Assembly: GCF_002993885.1 (NCBI RefSeq)
Contig: NZ_CM009578.1
Coordinates: 2,437,909-2,501,908 of the forward strand
Source: Sphingopyxis lindanitolerans
GTDB lineage: Bacteria; Pseudomonadota; Alphaproteobacteria; Sphingomonadales; Sphingomonadaceae
Direction of reading: 5' to 3'
DNA length: 64,000 nt
A model generated the notes under the pieces. That model was not told the origin of the DNA. It saw only the letters and a program-made list of their open reading frames with translations, and did not search any database. The number at the start of each line of letters is the position of its first letter. Position 1 is the stretch's first letter. A program made the translations under genes and the position numbers. Below are positions 17,471-26,802 of the stretch, piece by piece.

Positions 17471-18665
17471 TCATGACGCGATCGTCCGGATCGGCACGAC
17501 GGCACTCGGCGGCGCACGGGGCTGGCGCCAGCGGGCGAAGACCTCGATCACAATCATCCTGCCTCCGCAGCACGGGCATGGCGGTACCGGATCGACGGCC
17601 TCATTGATCAGCGTATCCTCAGGATCCGGCACAACATTGAGCAGCTCGCCGGCGAGCGCGAGGCTGGCCCTCCGGGCAGAGCCGGCGAGCAGGCCATAGT
17701 GGCGGATGCGATGGAACCCTCGCGGCAGGACATGGAGCAGGAATCGGCGGATGAACTCGTCGGCGCTGAGCGTCATGACGCGTTGGCGGTCGGCGCCGTC
17801 GCGGCGGTAATCCTTGTAGCGCATGGTCACGCCGGCATCGCCGAACGCGAGCAGGCGCCGGTTCGATATGGCGACGCGGTGAGTATAGCGCGACAGATAG
17901 GCCAGCACGGCCTCGGGCCCGGCGAACGGCGGCTTGGCGTAGACGACCCAGCGCTTCTTCCTGACCGGCGACAGATGGCGGAGGAATGCCCGGCGTTCGG
18001 CGAGCGGCGCCATCGCACCGAAGAAGCTGAGCCGATGGGCATCGTACAGCGCCAGCAGCTGGGTCAGGAACAGGCGGCGGAACAGCCGCCCGAGTACGCG
18101 CACCCGGCAGCAGGAACGCGGGCCGCGACGATATCCACCGACTGCCGTCGGGAGCGATACCGCCGCCGGGCACGATCATATGCACATGCGGGTGGTGCGT
18201 CATCGCCGATCCCCAAGTGTGGAGCACAGCGGTGATGCCGATCCGGGCGCCAAGATGCCTGGGGTCGGCAGCGATGGTCAGCATCGTGGCAGAAGCCGCC
18301 CGGAACAGGAGATCATAGACCACCGCCTTGTTGTGGAACGCGATGTCGGCGACCTCGGCGGGCAGCGTGAACACGACATGGAAATAGCCGACCGGGAGAA
18401 GATCGGCCTCCCGCGCCTCGAGCCAGGTGCGCGCGGCGGCGCCCTGGCACTTGGGGCAGTGACGGTTGCGGCAGCTGTTATAGGCCATGCGCCAATGGCC
18501 GCAGTCTTCGCAGGCCTCGACATGGCCGCCCAGCGCCGCCGTCCGGCATTGCTCGATCGCCGACATGACCTTGAGTTGCTGGAGACTGAGATGCCCGGCA
18601 TAGGCGGCCCGATAGGCGGGGCCTGCGCTCCGGAAGATATCGGCGACCTCGAGCGAGGTCTGCAC
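17471..18665 (-). pseudogene. IS91-family transposase, frameshifted
   Basis: The N-terminal part has the zinc-binding region (CEDCGHWRMAYNSCRNRHC then PKCQG) and the HUH nuclease motif in HHPHVHMIVPGGG. The C-terminal part (RVLGRLFRRLFLTQL, then YAKPPFAGPEAVLAYLSRYT) carries the nucleophile tyrosine region. The halves are in different frames; a CCC run at 18103-18105 (GGG on the coding strand) with one base too many explains the break, and removing it gives AFLLPVRVLGRLFRR. The start is GTG. The broken frame should abolish full-length protein. Confidence 0.8.
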
Positions 18666-18669
18666 CGAC

Positions 18670-19575
18670 TCAGCCGGGCGGCGCTTCGTCCGCCATCAGG
18701 GCCATCAACCGGTCGAGCGGCCCGGCGACAGCATGGATCGTTCGCGTCGACACCTTGGTATAGAGCGCGGTCGTCTACAGCTTGCTGTGGCCAAGCAGGA
18801 CCTGGATCACGCGGATATCGACGTCTTGCTCAAGCAGGTGGGTCGCGAAGCTGTGGCGCAACGTGTGCAGACTGACGCGCTTGCGGATGCCGGCGACCTC
18901 GGCAGCCTCCTGAACCGCGCGGTGCAGCTGCCGCGTCGAGACCGGATCGGTGTAGCTGCGCCCTGGGAACAGCCAGCCATGGGGCAGCATGACGTTGCGC
19001 CGCTTGCCCTCGCGCCACCACATCCGGAGCAGCTCCAGCAACTGCGGCGAGAGCATGGCATTGCGGTCCTTGCGTCCCTTGCCCTGCTCGACGCGGATCA
19101 GCATGCGGGTGCTGTCGATATCATCGACCTTCAGGTGCGCGACCTCCGACACACGGAGGCCCGCGCCATAGGCAACACCGAGTGCCGCCTTGAACTTGAT
19201 GCCGGGCGCCGCTTCGAGAAGCTTCGCCGCTTCATCGACACTGAGCACATCGGGCAGCTTGCGCGGATTACGGGTGATGACGAGAGAACACGCCAGATCC
19301 CGCCGCCCGAGAGTCCCGGCGAACAGGAAACGCAAAGCTGAGACGGCGCCGTTGATGGTCGACGCGCTGACGCCCTTCTCGTGCTGATATAGCTGGAAGC
19401 GCCGGAGATCTTCGGCCGTTGCCGTATCAGGAGGACGCCCAAGAAATGCGGCGAAGCGTCGGACGTGGCGAATATAGTCTTGCTGGGTGTGCCGACCCAG
19501 GCCGCGCATCAGCATATCATGCTGCATACGCTGGCGAAGCGGGGTGACGGGGGTGTCGGTCGTAACAATAGTCAT
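18670..19575 (-). pseudogene. Tyrosine recombinase of the IS91-like element, nonsense mutation
   Basis: Begins with an SAM-like DNA-binding domain (about 1-95: MLMRGLGRHTQQDYIRHVRR) and has a catalytic domain with the Arg in AYGAGLRVSEVAHL and the HxxR box in SLHTLRHSFATHLL. A TAG stop at 18775-18777 falls right after VLLGHSKL. Without it the frame would continue TTALYTKVSTRTIHAVAG to a TGA at 18670-18672, which adds the catalytic tyrosine (LYTKV). The truncated product of 266 residues lacks its nucleophile and must be inactive. Confidence 0.85.
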
Positions 19576-20047
19576 GACATGCTCCTCTTCGTTGAAGGAG
19601 CTCCATGATCGGCCTACCGCGCCGCCTTGCTCAACGTCCGTGTACCTTCCCCACCTCAGGCCCGGCGCCAGTCCCGCGAAGCGGGTTCGTCCTTCAGGCG
19701 CAATGCTGCAGCCTCTGCGCCGCCTTGCGTTCGGTGGGCATCATCGAACGCGGCAAGCCGCCCTTGTGTGCGGCCGATCGAAAGGGATTATTAGCTACAG
19801 TAGCGCGACTTCGCATCCACGGAAAAGAATTGGGGGACCGGATCCGTGACGAGGGTGGAGCGCAGCCGCGATCGGTTGTAACGCCCGGTTCGAGTGACGA
19901 TTTCACTATAATCTGTGCGCAACCAATATAGAGTGGTAGCGCGATGCGGCAGGCCCGAGTGTAAAATCGTCCCGCATAAGTTCAAAGAAAAGGACATAGG
20001 CGAGGGCCGATTCCTACGATATCGGTCCGACGCCTTTGGAGTTGCTG
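19576..20047. other. Upstream flank of the IS91-like element and promoter region of the GntR gene
   Basis: No credible gene on either strand. The first part (to about 19790) is GC-rich and probably contains the other end of the element. The second part is more AT-rich; a TATAAT box at about 19911-19916 is a possible minus-10 element for the GntR gene. Confidence 0.4.
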
Positions 20048-20776
20048 ATGCGCAAGGAAGACGTGGAAGATTTGACTGGCGATAAGGCCGACCTGGGTGA
20101 GCAGGCCTATCGTCTGCTCTACAGGGAAGTGATACGGTGCCGTATCTTGCCGGGTCAGGACATTACCGAAGCGCAGCTTTGCGACACCTATGGTCTGAGC
20201 CGGAGCCCGGCGCGTCGTGCCTTGGCCCTTCTGGCCCATGACGGGCTTATCACCCCAGTACCTCGCCTGGGATTTCATGTTTCCGATATCAGTTTGGTGA
20301 CGATCCGCCAAACGTTCGAGATGCGCGCCTCGCTAGAGGGACTTGCCGCGCGGGCGAGCATCGGACGGATCGACGTCGGCCTCCTGCGGGATTTGAATAC
20401 GCGATATGTGGAAGGCGCGAATGCGGGGTTGCCCGGGATGATGGAGATCCATGACGATATCCACAACCGGATTTACGCGGCCAGCAAAAATCCGATTATG
20501 GAAAAGGTTCTCCACCAGCTTCTCGACCAGTCAAATCGCATTGCCTATTTCGTTTCGAAAGTAGGGGGACGCGGTAATGCTGGCAGCGACGTAGTCGTCG
20601 ACGAGCATGAGCAATTGTTCCAGGCGCTCGAAAGCGGCGATCCGGAAGTTGCCGCCTCAAATTTCCAATCGCATGTACGTCACAGCGAGCAGCGCGTGGT
20701 CGATGCGCTGTTGTCGTCCCGCTACTTTAGCGATCTCCCGATCCGGATCGACGAGAAGGGCGCCGCGGCGCTCTGA
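20048..20776 (+). CDS. GntR-family transcriptional regulator (FadR/FCD subfamily)
   Basis: 242 residues. An N-terminal winged helix (about 15-75: LLYREVIRCRILPGQDITEA, then LCDTYGLSRSPARRALALLA) is followed by an all-helical FCD ligand domain. In the FCD domain MMEIHDDIHNRIYAAS (about 140-155) and HVRHSEQRVVDALL hold candidate metal-binding His/Asp residues. FCD regulators usually bind organic acids and repress catabolic operons. The ATG follows GGAG by six bases. It lies 250 bases upstream of a TonB receptor whose promoter carries two palindromes, so it probably controls that operon. Confidence 0.9.
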   Translation: MRKEDVEDLTGDKADLGEQAYRLLYREVIRCRILPGQDITEAQLCDTYGLSRSPARRALALLAHDGLITPVPRLGFHVSDISLVTIRQTFEMRASLEGLAARASIGRIDVGLLRDLNTRYVEGANAGLPGMMEIHDDIHNRIYAASKNPIMEKVLHQLLDQSNRIAYFVSKVGGRGNAGSDVVVDEHEQLFQALESGDPEVAASNFQSHVRHSEQRVVDALLSSRYFSDLPIRIDEKGAAAL

Positions 20777-20958
20777 GTTTCCAAATAGCAAGGCAGGGCA
20801 GGATGTCTTCTACGGAACGGCGCCCGAGCGGGTTGCCGCGGCCGCAATTCTGCGCGCCTGCGACACATCCTGATCATTTTCATTTGCATGCTTTGCGACA
20901 TCTCGGCGAGGTCGCCGCGCGCTACTCGATGCCGGATCGCGTCACAATCCCTGTGTGA

Positions 20959-21010
20959 AATGTCAATATTGGCATATTGACATTATCAAAACATGACATA
21001 AGAATGTCAT
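20959..21010 (+). promoter_or_regulatory. Two operator-like palindromes over the promoter of receptor operon A
   Basis: The first is a perfect 11-base inverted repeat with a 4-base spacer (20959-20969 and 20974-20984). The second is a perfect 7-base repeat with a 4-base spacer (20993-20999 and 21004-21010). Both use the half-site ATGTCA, and their centres are 30 bases apart. A TTGACA minus-35-like box lies inside the first and a weak minus-10 inside the second. The adjacent GntR protein is the likely binder; this is inference. Confidence 0.7.
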
Positions 21011-21027
21011 CTGCAAGGGGACTCGAC

Positions 21028-23247
21028 ATGATGCTTCGCACTGGACTTTTGATTTCTGCTTCGATCCTGATCTCGGCCGCGGCTTCGCCGGCATTCGGTC
21101 AAACCGCTGGGGAGGCGGACGCAGCGAACCAAGGCAATGCGGGGGAGATCATCGTGACGGCGCAGCGGCGCGAGACGGCGCTCAGCCGCACCGCCGTTTC
21201 GGCAACCACCTTCAGTGGGGATCAGCTGCAAAGCGCAGGGATCGCGACCCTCGACGATCTTGCAACCCAGACACCGAACTTCAACTATGTCGATACAGGG
21301 TTGATCCCCCGTTACCGCATCCGCGGCGACGGGCTTCAGGTGTTCAACGACACTTCTGAATCGCCTGTGGGCTTTGCCGTGGACGACATCGTCTATGGCG
21401 CAGGTGCCCTCCAGCGGGTGCCGCTGTACGACGTCCAGCGGGTTGAAGTGCTGCGTGGACCGCAGGGCACGCTGTTTGGTCGTAACACGACCGCGGGTCT
21501 TGTTCAGGTCACCACAAACAAACCAGGGGAGTCCTTTGAGGGCTATCTGCAGGGGCAGTTGGGATCCTTCTGGCAGCGCCAGGTTGAGGGCGCTGCGAAT
21601 ATTCCGTTTGCAGAGGGCGTTCGTGGACGCGTTGCCTTCTATTATGACAAGGACGACGGTTTTCAGCGCAACGCGGCCTTTCCCGACGGCCAGCGCTGGT
21701 CGGCGCGTGACGTGCTGTCGGGCCGGGCGCAGCTCGGGTTCGACATGGGCCCTGACGCATCTTTGCTGCTCAAGGCCAGTGTGACCCGCGACCGCAGCGT
21801 CGCTCCCTCGTCTGGCAGCCAGGGCGCGCTCGATCCAGTCACGGGTGCCCCGTGCGATACGGCCAGGATATTGGCAAACCAATGCGTCAACGGGACCGGC
21901 TTCAACTTTGGCGAACCCAATCCGAAGAGGATCTTTAGCGATTTTGATGGGATGCCCAATCATCTCGACTTCGCCGAATATAGCGCTCGGCTGAACTGGA
22001 ATATCGCGCCTTCAGTCGAACTGGTCTCGATTACCGGCTATCTCGATTATGACCGCATCTTCCAGGAAGACGCAGACGGCAGCGCGGTCGGCGGCTTTCT
22101 CGGCAACGCATCGGCGATTTACACGCTCGACGCGAAGCAGTTCTCCCAGGAGCTACAGCTGCGCGGCGGACGCGAGGGCGGGTTGAACTGGGTTGCCGGC
22201 GCCTTCTATTACAATGATCGCCGCACCGCGACGAGCACGGTGCCCGAATTCTTTGGGACGGCGATCGACACGACGGGCCGGGTCAAGACCGAATCCGGGG
22301 CAGTTTTCGTCAATGCCGATTTCCCGATCAGCGACACGGTCGGGGTTGAACTCGGCGGTCGCTTCACAAAGGAAACGAAGAAGCTCGACCTCGTCTTTCC
22401 GGCGGCGCCGAACGCCAGCTACAAAGTCTCGGTCGACGAATTCACCTGGCGCGCAGGCGTCAACTGGACGCCGAGCGACGTGCTCTTCCTCTATGCCAAT
22501 GCGGCAACTGGATATAAGTCGCCCGACTTCAACACGACGCTGCTCTTCGGCGATGCATCGGCCGCCGCGCCGACCGATCCCGAAACCAGCCTAGCGTTAG
22601 AAGCGGGCGCGAAGTGGCGGCTCAACGATGGACGCTTGCTCTTTTCAGTTGCGGGCTTCCGGAACCATGTGAAGAACAAGCAGGCGACCGTGGCGGAACT
22701 CGTCGGCGGGCTCCCGGTCTCGCGGCTGTTCAATTTCGGCGAGCTGGAGGTTTTTGGCGCCGAGTTTGAGCTCACGGGCAAGGTCACCGACCAGCTGACC
22801 GTGCAATTGGGCCTGTCGCTGCTCGACACGGAAATCAATGCGCCGCCGACCGCGGTCTACCGATCCGGCCCGGCGGGCGATGTCACCCCCGTAGACGGCA
22901 AGGAACTGACGGCCACGCCGCACTACAAGGTCAATGGTCTCCTTCGCTACGACTTCGAGCCGTCGCCCGTCGGTCAATTCGCGGTGCAGGGGGATTTCAC
23001 CTACACAGGCCACCAGTTTTTCCAGCTCGACAATAATGACCGCGATGCTCAGAATGCTTATGGAACGGCGAACCTGCGGGTCTTCTGGCGCGACCCAAGT
23101 GACCGCTACAGCGTGCAGGCATTTGTCGAAAATGTGACGAACACAGCCTTTGCGTCCTATGTCGTGACCCCTGGGGGGTTCGACACCCGCTACATCTGGT
23201 GGGGCAAGCCCCGCACATGGGGCGTGCGCCTCGGCGTGGATTTCTGA
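21028..23247 (+). CDS. TonB-dependent receptor A
   Basis: Outer-membrane gated barrel for active uptake of a large or scarce substrate. The 739 residues include a signal peptide (about 1-25, ending SPAFGQ), a TonB-box-like EIIVTAQRRE segment, a plug domain with VEVLRGPQGTLFGRNTTAG (about residues 131-150) and a barrel ending in RLGVDF with the C-terminal Phe. It belongs to the sphingomonad group of FecA/CirA-like receptors for organic compounds. The ATG with AAGGGGAC upstream was preferred over an upstream TTG. It leads an operon of four tightly spaced genes. Confidence 0.92.
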   Translation: MMLRTGLLISASILISAAASPAFGQTAGEADAANQGNAGEIIVTAQRRETALSRTAVSATTFSGDQLQSAGIATLDDLATQTPNFNYVDTGLIPRYRIRGDGLQVFNDTSESPVGFAVDDIVYGAGALQRVPLYDVQRVEVLRGPQGTLFGRNTTAGLVQVTTNKPGESFEGYLQGQLGSFWQRQVEGAANIPFAEGVRGRVAFYYDKDDGFQRNAAFPDGQRWSARDVLSGRAQLGFDMGPDASLLLKASVTRDRSVAPSSGSQGALDPVTGAPCDTARILANQCVNGTGFNFGEPNPKRIFSDFDGMPNHLDFAEYSARLNWNIAPSVELVSITGYLDYDRIFQEDADGSAVGGFLGNASAIYTLDAKQFSQELQLRGGREGGLNWVAGAFYYNDRRTATSTVPEFFGTAIDTTGRVKTESGAVFVNADFPISDTVGVELGGRFTKETKKLDLVFPAAPNASYKVSVDEFTWRAGVNWTPSDVLFLYANAATGYKSPDFNTTLLFGDASAAAPTDPETSLALEAGAKWRLNDGRLLFSVAGFRNHVKNKQATVAELVGGLPVSRLFNFGELEVFGAEFELTGKVTDQLTVQLGLSLLDTEINAPPTAVYRSGPAGDVTPVDGKELTATPHYKVNGLLRYDFEPSPVGQFAVQGDFTYTGHQFFQLDNNDRDAQNAYGTANLRVFWRDPSDRYSVQAFVENVTNTAFASYVVTPGGFDTRYIWWGKPRTWGVRLGVDF

Positions 23248-23249
23248 TC

Positions 23250-24515
23250 ATGTCCGGCGCCGCGGGTGCGGCGCCCCACAGCGGCCGGTCTCCCGAAGGC
23301 AGGCATGATGGCGAAGCGGACTATTTCTTGGGCGAGGGCAATGTGAGCGACGCGGCAAAGGTATCGGACCGACTGCACATAAGCGTGTCGCCGGCGATCA
23401 AGCAGGTAATGCCAGAGTTCAAGATCAGCCGCGCGGTGCGGGCCGGGGCTTGGCTGTTCACCAATGGTCAAATGGATATGGGCGCGGGCGGAAAGGTTCT
23501 GAACCCCGGTGATCTCATGGCGCAGACTTTTGCGTGCATGCGCAGTGTCTATGAGGTGATCGCAAAGGCGGACTGCCGCCTCACCGAGCTCGCGCAGCTT
23601 CAGATATTTTATCTTGCAACGTCGGTCGGCGACGAAGCGGCGTATCGCTCGGAGATTCTCGCTGAATTTCCTGAATGCGCCGATGTGCTGATCGTCATGA
23701 CGCCGGTCCCAAGCTTCGCGACCGTCGGCAGCGAAGTCGAAATCGATGCGATCGCCGTCACGGGGCGCCGCGCCTCGGTCACCGATGCCGACGGCGCGGT
23801 GCAGGCGGTCCGGCGCGGCGACTGGCTGTTGGCGAGCAGCCGCGCCGCGCACGGGGCGCCACTATGCGATGGCCTGCGCATTGCGCTGGAACGGCTGGAC
23901 GGCGAGCTCGCCGATATATGCCGCCTATACGTCTATTTCCCTGCGGATTTGCCCGCTGCCGACCGGGCAGCGATCGAGCGCGAACTTGGCGCCTTGTTCG
24001 GCCGTTCGCCGCCAGCCTATCATGCGGCCTTGCTGCCGGCGCAGAAGGATCGGGCATTTTGCGTCGAACTGGAAGCGATCGCACACACCGGGGCCGATGC
24101 CGACAAAATCCGCCAAGGACGGGCGCCGGCGCCGTATCCCGCCTTCGACTGGCCGTTCGCCGAGACGCTGCGCTGCGCGGACGTCGTATTCGCCAGCGGG
24201 CAGGCGCCGACCGACGATAGGGGAGCCATCCTGCATAAGGGCAATATCGCCGATCAGGCCCGGCTGGTCATGCGCAAGCTTGAGCAGGCCCTCAATCGCA
24301 GCGGCGCCGATATCGCGGATCTCGTGAAGATCAAAACCTATTATGAAGGCGCGTGGGACAAGGAAAACTGGTTTGACAATCTGCGCGCGCGGATGGAGCT
24401 GCTGAGCGATCCGGGACCCGCCTCGTCGGGGATCGAGGGATTGCGGCCGGTCATGGCCGATACCCTGCTGTCGGTCGATGGCATCGCAGTGATCGATGGA
24501 GCGCCGCTTGCCTAG
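23250..24515 (+). CDS. Tandem three-domain RidA-like (YjgF/YER057c) protein
   Basis: RidA proteins hydrolyse reactive enamine/imine intermediates and normally are single domains of about 130 residues that form trimers. This 421-residue chain holds three such domains in a row: about 45-175 (with FTNGQMDMGAGGKVLNPGDL and VGSEVEIDAIA), about 178-285 (RGDWLLASSRAA and FCVELEAIA) and about 295-418 (VVFASGQAPTDDRGAILHKG and LLSVDGIAVID). The usual catalytic Arg is not obvious in the first two domains. The start is uncertain: ATG directly after the receptor stop, or GTG at 23343 behind GGGCGAGGGC. Confidence 0.75.
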   Translation: MSGAAGAAPHSGRSPEGRHDGEADYFLGEGNVSDAAKVSDRLHISVSPAIKQVMPEFKISRAVRAGAWLFTNGQMDMGAGGKVLNPGDLMAQTFACMRSVYEVIAKADCRLTELAQLQIFYLATSVGDEAAYRSEILAEFPECADVLIVMTPVPSFATVGSEVEIDAIAVTGRRASVTDADGAVQAVRRGDWLLASSRAAHGAPLCDGLRIALERLDGELADICRLYVYFPADLPAADRAAIERELGALFGRSPPAYHAALLPAQKDRAFCVELEAIAHTGADADKIRQGRAPAPYPAFDWPFAETLRCADVVFASGQAPTDDRGAILHKGNIADQARLVMRKLEQALNRSGADIADLVKIKTYYEGAWDKENWFDNLRARMELLSDPGPASSGIEGLRPVMADTLLSVDGIAVIDGAPLA

Positions 24516-25788
24516 CGCGCAGCCCGCCCCGGGCTTCCTGCGCCGGCATGGGCTCCTGCTCGCGCTGACGCTGATCATAGTCATTCATGCCGTCGACCGG
24601 CTGGCGATCGTGATCCTCCTGGAAGATATCAAGAAGGACCTGCTGCTGAGCGACGCGCAGCTCGGATTGCTTTCGGGCTTTGCGTTCGTGGCGCTCTATG
24701 TCGTCGCGGGCATTCCGATGGCGTTTGTGTCGGACCGTTCGATCCGCAGCCGCACGATCGGTATCGCGCTCACCGCGATGGGCGGGATGACGATGTTGTG
24801 CGGAATGGCGCAGAATTTTCTGCAGCTCGTCGCTGCGCGCTGCGGTCTCGGGATCAGTGCATCTCCGTGCGTCCCGGCGGCGCATTCGATCATCGCCGAT
24901 GTCTATCCCCCCGCACAGCGAACGACCGCGCTGTCGATCACCGAATCGGGCTTTTTCATCGGTTCCTTCGTTGGCCTCTGGGTGTGCGGCTGGATCGCGA
25001 CCGACTATGGTTGGCGCATCGCTTTTTTTGCGATCGGGATGCTGCCCCTTCTGCTTGGCCTGTCGGTCCTGACATGGATGCGCGATCCCGTCCGTGCGCT
25101 GCGCGATACCAAGGTGCAGCTTGGGTTTCGCGACACGATGCGGACGATTGTCGGGGTACGCGCGGTGCGCTGGTATGTCGCGGGCAGTGCCTTTGCGGTT
25201 TTCGCTTCGGCGGGAATGATGACGTGGCTTCCGGCGCTGTTGATCCGCTCCTACGGCATGACGCGCACTGAGGCGGGCGGGCTGATCGGCGCCGTCAACG
25301 GCGCCGGAGGGCTGATACTCACGATTGTGGTCGGGGTCGTCGCCGACCGGCTGGCGCGCCGCGAAGCGCGCTGGAACCTGTGGATTCCAGCCTTGCTCTT
25401 CGCCGCCAGTGCCCCGTTCGCGGCGCTCGCCTTCCTCAGCCACTCGCCGGCGGTCCTCATCGGCTGCTTTGCCGTGGCCGCGTGTATGATCACAGCGTGC
25501 AGCGCCCCGATCATCAGTTATTCGCAGCAGATTACCCCGCCTAACGTCCATGCGATGGTGACGGCCTCGATTTTTCTCGTCTTTAACCTCGCGGGATTTG
25601 GGCTTGCGCCACTGGCGGTAGGCGCTCTCAGCGACTATCTGGCGCGTATCGGGCAACCAGACCATAGCCTACAGCAGGCGCTGCTTTATCTCACAGCGCC
25701 ATCGCTGGTGATCGCGGCCGTGCTCGTTTTTATCGGCGGGCGTTTCGAGGCCGCGCCATCGCCGCTGCCGCCGCGAGCCGGGCCATGA
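24496..25788 (+). CDS. MFS transporter, operon A
   Basis: 430 residues with twelve predicted helices. The helix-1 motif HAVDRLAIVILLEDIKKDL is the spinster-like pattern and GIPMAFVSDRSIRSRTIG is a diverged loop 2-3 signature. Helices fill about 18-40, 50-70, 80-130, 140-180 and the matching second half. It overlaps the RidA-like gene by 20 bases and the following gene by four, so translation is coupled. It likely moves the substrate that receptor A brings into the periplasm across the inner membrane. Confidence 0.9.
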   Translation: MERRLPSAQPAPGFLRRHGLLLALTLIIVIHAVDRLAIVILLEDIKKDLLLSDAQLGLLSGFAFVALYVVAGIPMAFVSDRSIRSRTIGIALTAMGGMTMLCGMAQNFLQLVAARCGLGISASPCVPAAHSIIADVYPPAQRTTALSITESGFFIGSFVGLWVCGWIATDYGWRIAFFAIGMLPLLLGLSVLTWMRDPVRALRDTKVQLGFRDTMRTIVGVRAVRWYVAGSAFAVFASAGMMTWLPALLIRSYGMTRTEAGGLIGAVNGAGGLILTIVVGVVADRLARREARWNLWIPALLFAASAPFAALAFLSHSPAVLIGCFAVAACMITACSAPIISYSQQITPPNVHAMVTASIFLVFNLAGFGLAPLAVGALSDYLARIGQPDHSLQQALLYLTAPSLVIAAVLVFIGGRFEAAPSPLPPRAGP

Positions 25789-26783
25789 AAGCCCTTTTGT
25801 CGGTTCGCCCCGGCGGCCCGGCCACTCTCGAGCTTGCCGAACTGGCCGAGCCGCAACCGGGCGCCGGCGAGTTGCGCGTGCGCGTTCTTGCGTGCGGCAT
25901 CAACTACCCCGACGTTTTGATCATCGAGGACAAATATCAGTTCAAGCCTCCGCGTCCCTTCGCGCCCGGAAGCGAGATAACCGGCGTCGTCGAGGCGATC
26001 GGCGAGGGGGTTTCGGACTGGCAGATCGGCGATCGGCTGATCGCGCTGATGCGCGACGGCGGCGGCCTCGCCGAGCAGGCGGTCGTGAAAGCCGAGAGCG
26101 CTATCCGCTTGCTCCCGGGATTCGACGCTGTCGAAGGCGCAGCGCTCCTGTTCACCTACGGCACCACGATCCATGCCCTGACCGACCGCGGGCGGCTGAA
26201 GCTTGGCGACACCTTGCTGGTCCTCGGCGCGGCGGGCGGCGTGGGCCTCGCGGCGGTCGAAATCGGCAAGGCGATGGGCGCGACCGTCGTGGCGGCTGTG
26301 TCGCATGCCCGAAAAGCGGCGGCCGTGCGGAAGGCAGGCGCGGACAAGGTCATCATCTACGATCGGGGACCCTTTGACGCGAATGGCGCGCGGGACTTGG
26401 CGGCTTCGTTCAAGGACGCGGTGGGTCCCGGCGGAGCGCATGTCATTTACGATCCCGTGGGCGGCGACTATACCGATGCGGCCCTGCGGGCGATCGCGTG
26501 GGAAGGGCGGTATCTCGTCGTCGGCTTCCCGGCCGGTATCCCGCGGCTTCCCCTCAATCTTCCGCTTCTCAAGTCGGCGGACATCTGCGGCGTCTTCTGG
26601 GGCGGCTTTTTCGCTCGCAATCCCGACCGGCATCGCAGGCATGTGTCGCAGTTGCTCGATTGGTGGGCACAGGGCCGGATCCGGCCGAATATCGACAAGA
26701 TCTATTCGCTCGCCGACGGCGGCAAAGCGATCGCTCGGCTCGCCGAACGTTCGGTTATCGGCAAGGTCGTCGTCTGTCCCTGA
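25785..26783 (+). CDS. NADPH:quinone oxidoreductase-like medium-chain dehydrogenase
   Basis: 332 residues of the zinc-independent MDR superfamily. The N-terminal GroES-like part shows CGINYPDVLIIEDKYQFKP and FAPGSEITGVVEAIGEGV. The Rossmann motif is LGAAGGVGLAAVEIGKAMGA (about 148-167), followed by IYDPVGGDYTDAALRAIAWE and VGFPAGIPRLPLNLPLLK, typical of the QOR/enoyl-reductase branch. No structural-zinc cysteine cluster is visible. It may reduce an activated double bond with NADPH. It starts within the stop of the MFS gene (ATGA) and closes the operon. Confidence 0.9.
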   Translation: MKALLSVRPGGPATLELAELAEPQPGAGELRVRVLACGINYPDVLIIEDKYQFKPPRPFAPGSEITGVVEAIGEGVSDWQIGDRLIALMRDGGGLAEQAVVKAESAIRLLPGFDAVEGAALLFTYGTTIHALTDRGRLKLGDTLLVLGAAGGVGLAAVEIGKAMGATVVAAVSHARKAAAVRKAGADKVIIYDRGPFDANGARDLAASFKDAVGPGGAHVIYDPVGGDYTDAALRAIAWEGRYLVVGFPAGIPRLPLNLPLLKSADICGVFWGGFFARNPDRHRRHVSQLLDWWAQGRIRPNIDKIYSLADGGKAIARLAERSVIGKVVVCP

Positions 26784-26802
26784 AGCCGACGTCGTGGGCG
26801 CC

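Larger units (their letters stand above)
17471..19575 (-). mobile_element. IS91-like element with companion tyrosine recombinase (inactivated)
   Basis: Two genes in the same direction: a tyrosine recombinase first, then a Y2/HUH transposase whose GTG start lies four bases after the original recombinase stop. This pairing is known for a branch of the IS91 family that moves by rolling-circle transposition without terminal inverted repeats or target duplication. Both genes are damaged. Only the coding limits are given; the true ends must lie outside them. Confidence 0.75.

Noticed and set aside
17160..17579. 140-codon minus-strand frame after the IS91-like transposase
   Set aside because: It reads the transposase end in another frame and continues into sequence without protein character.
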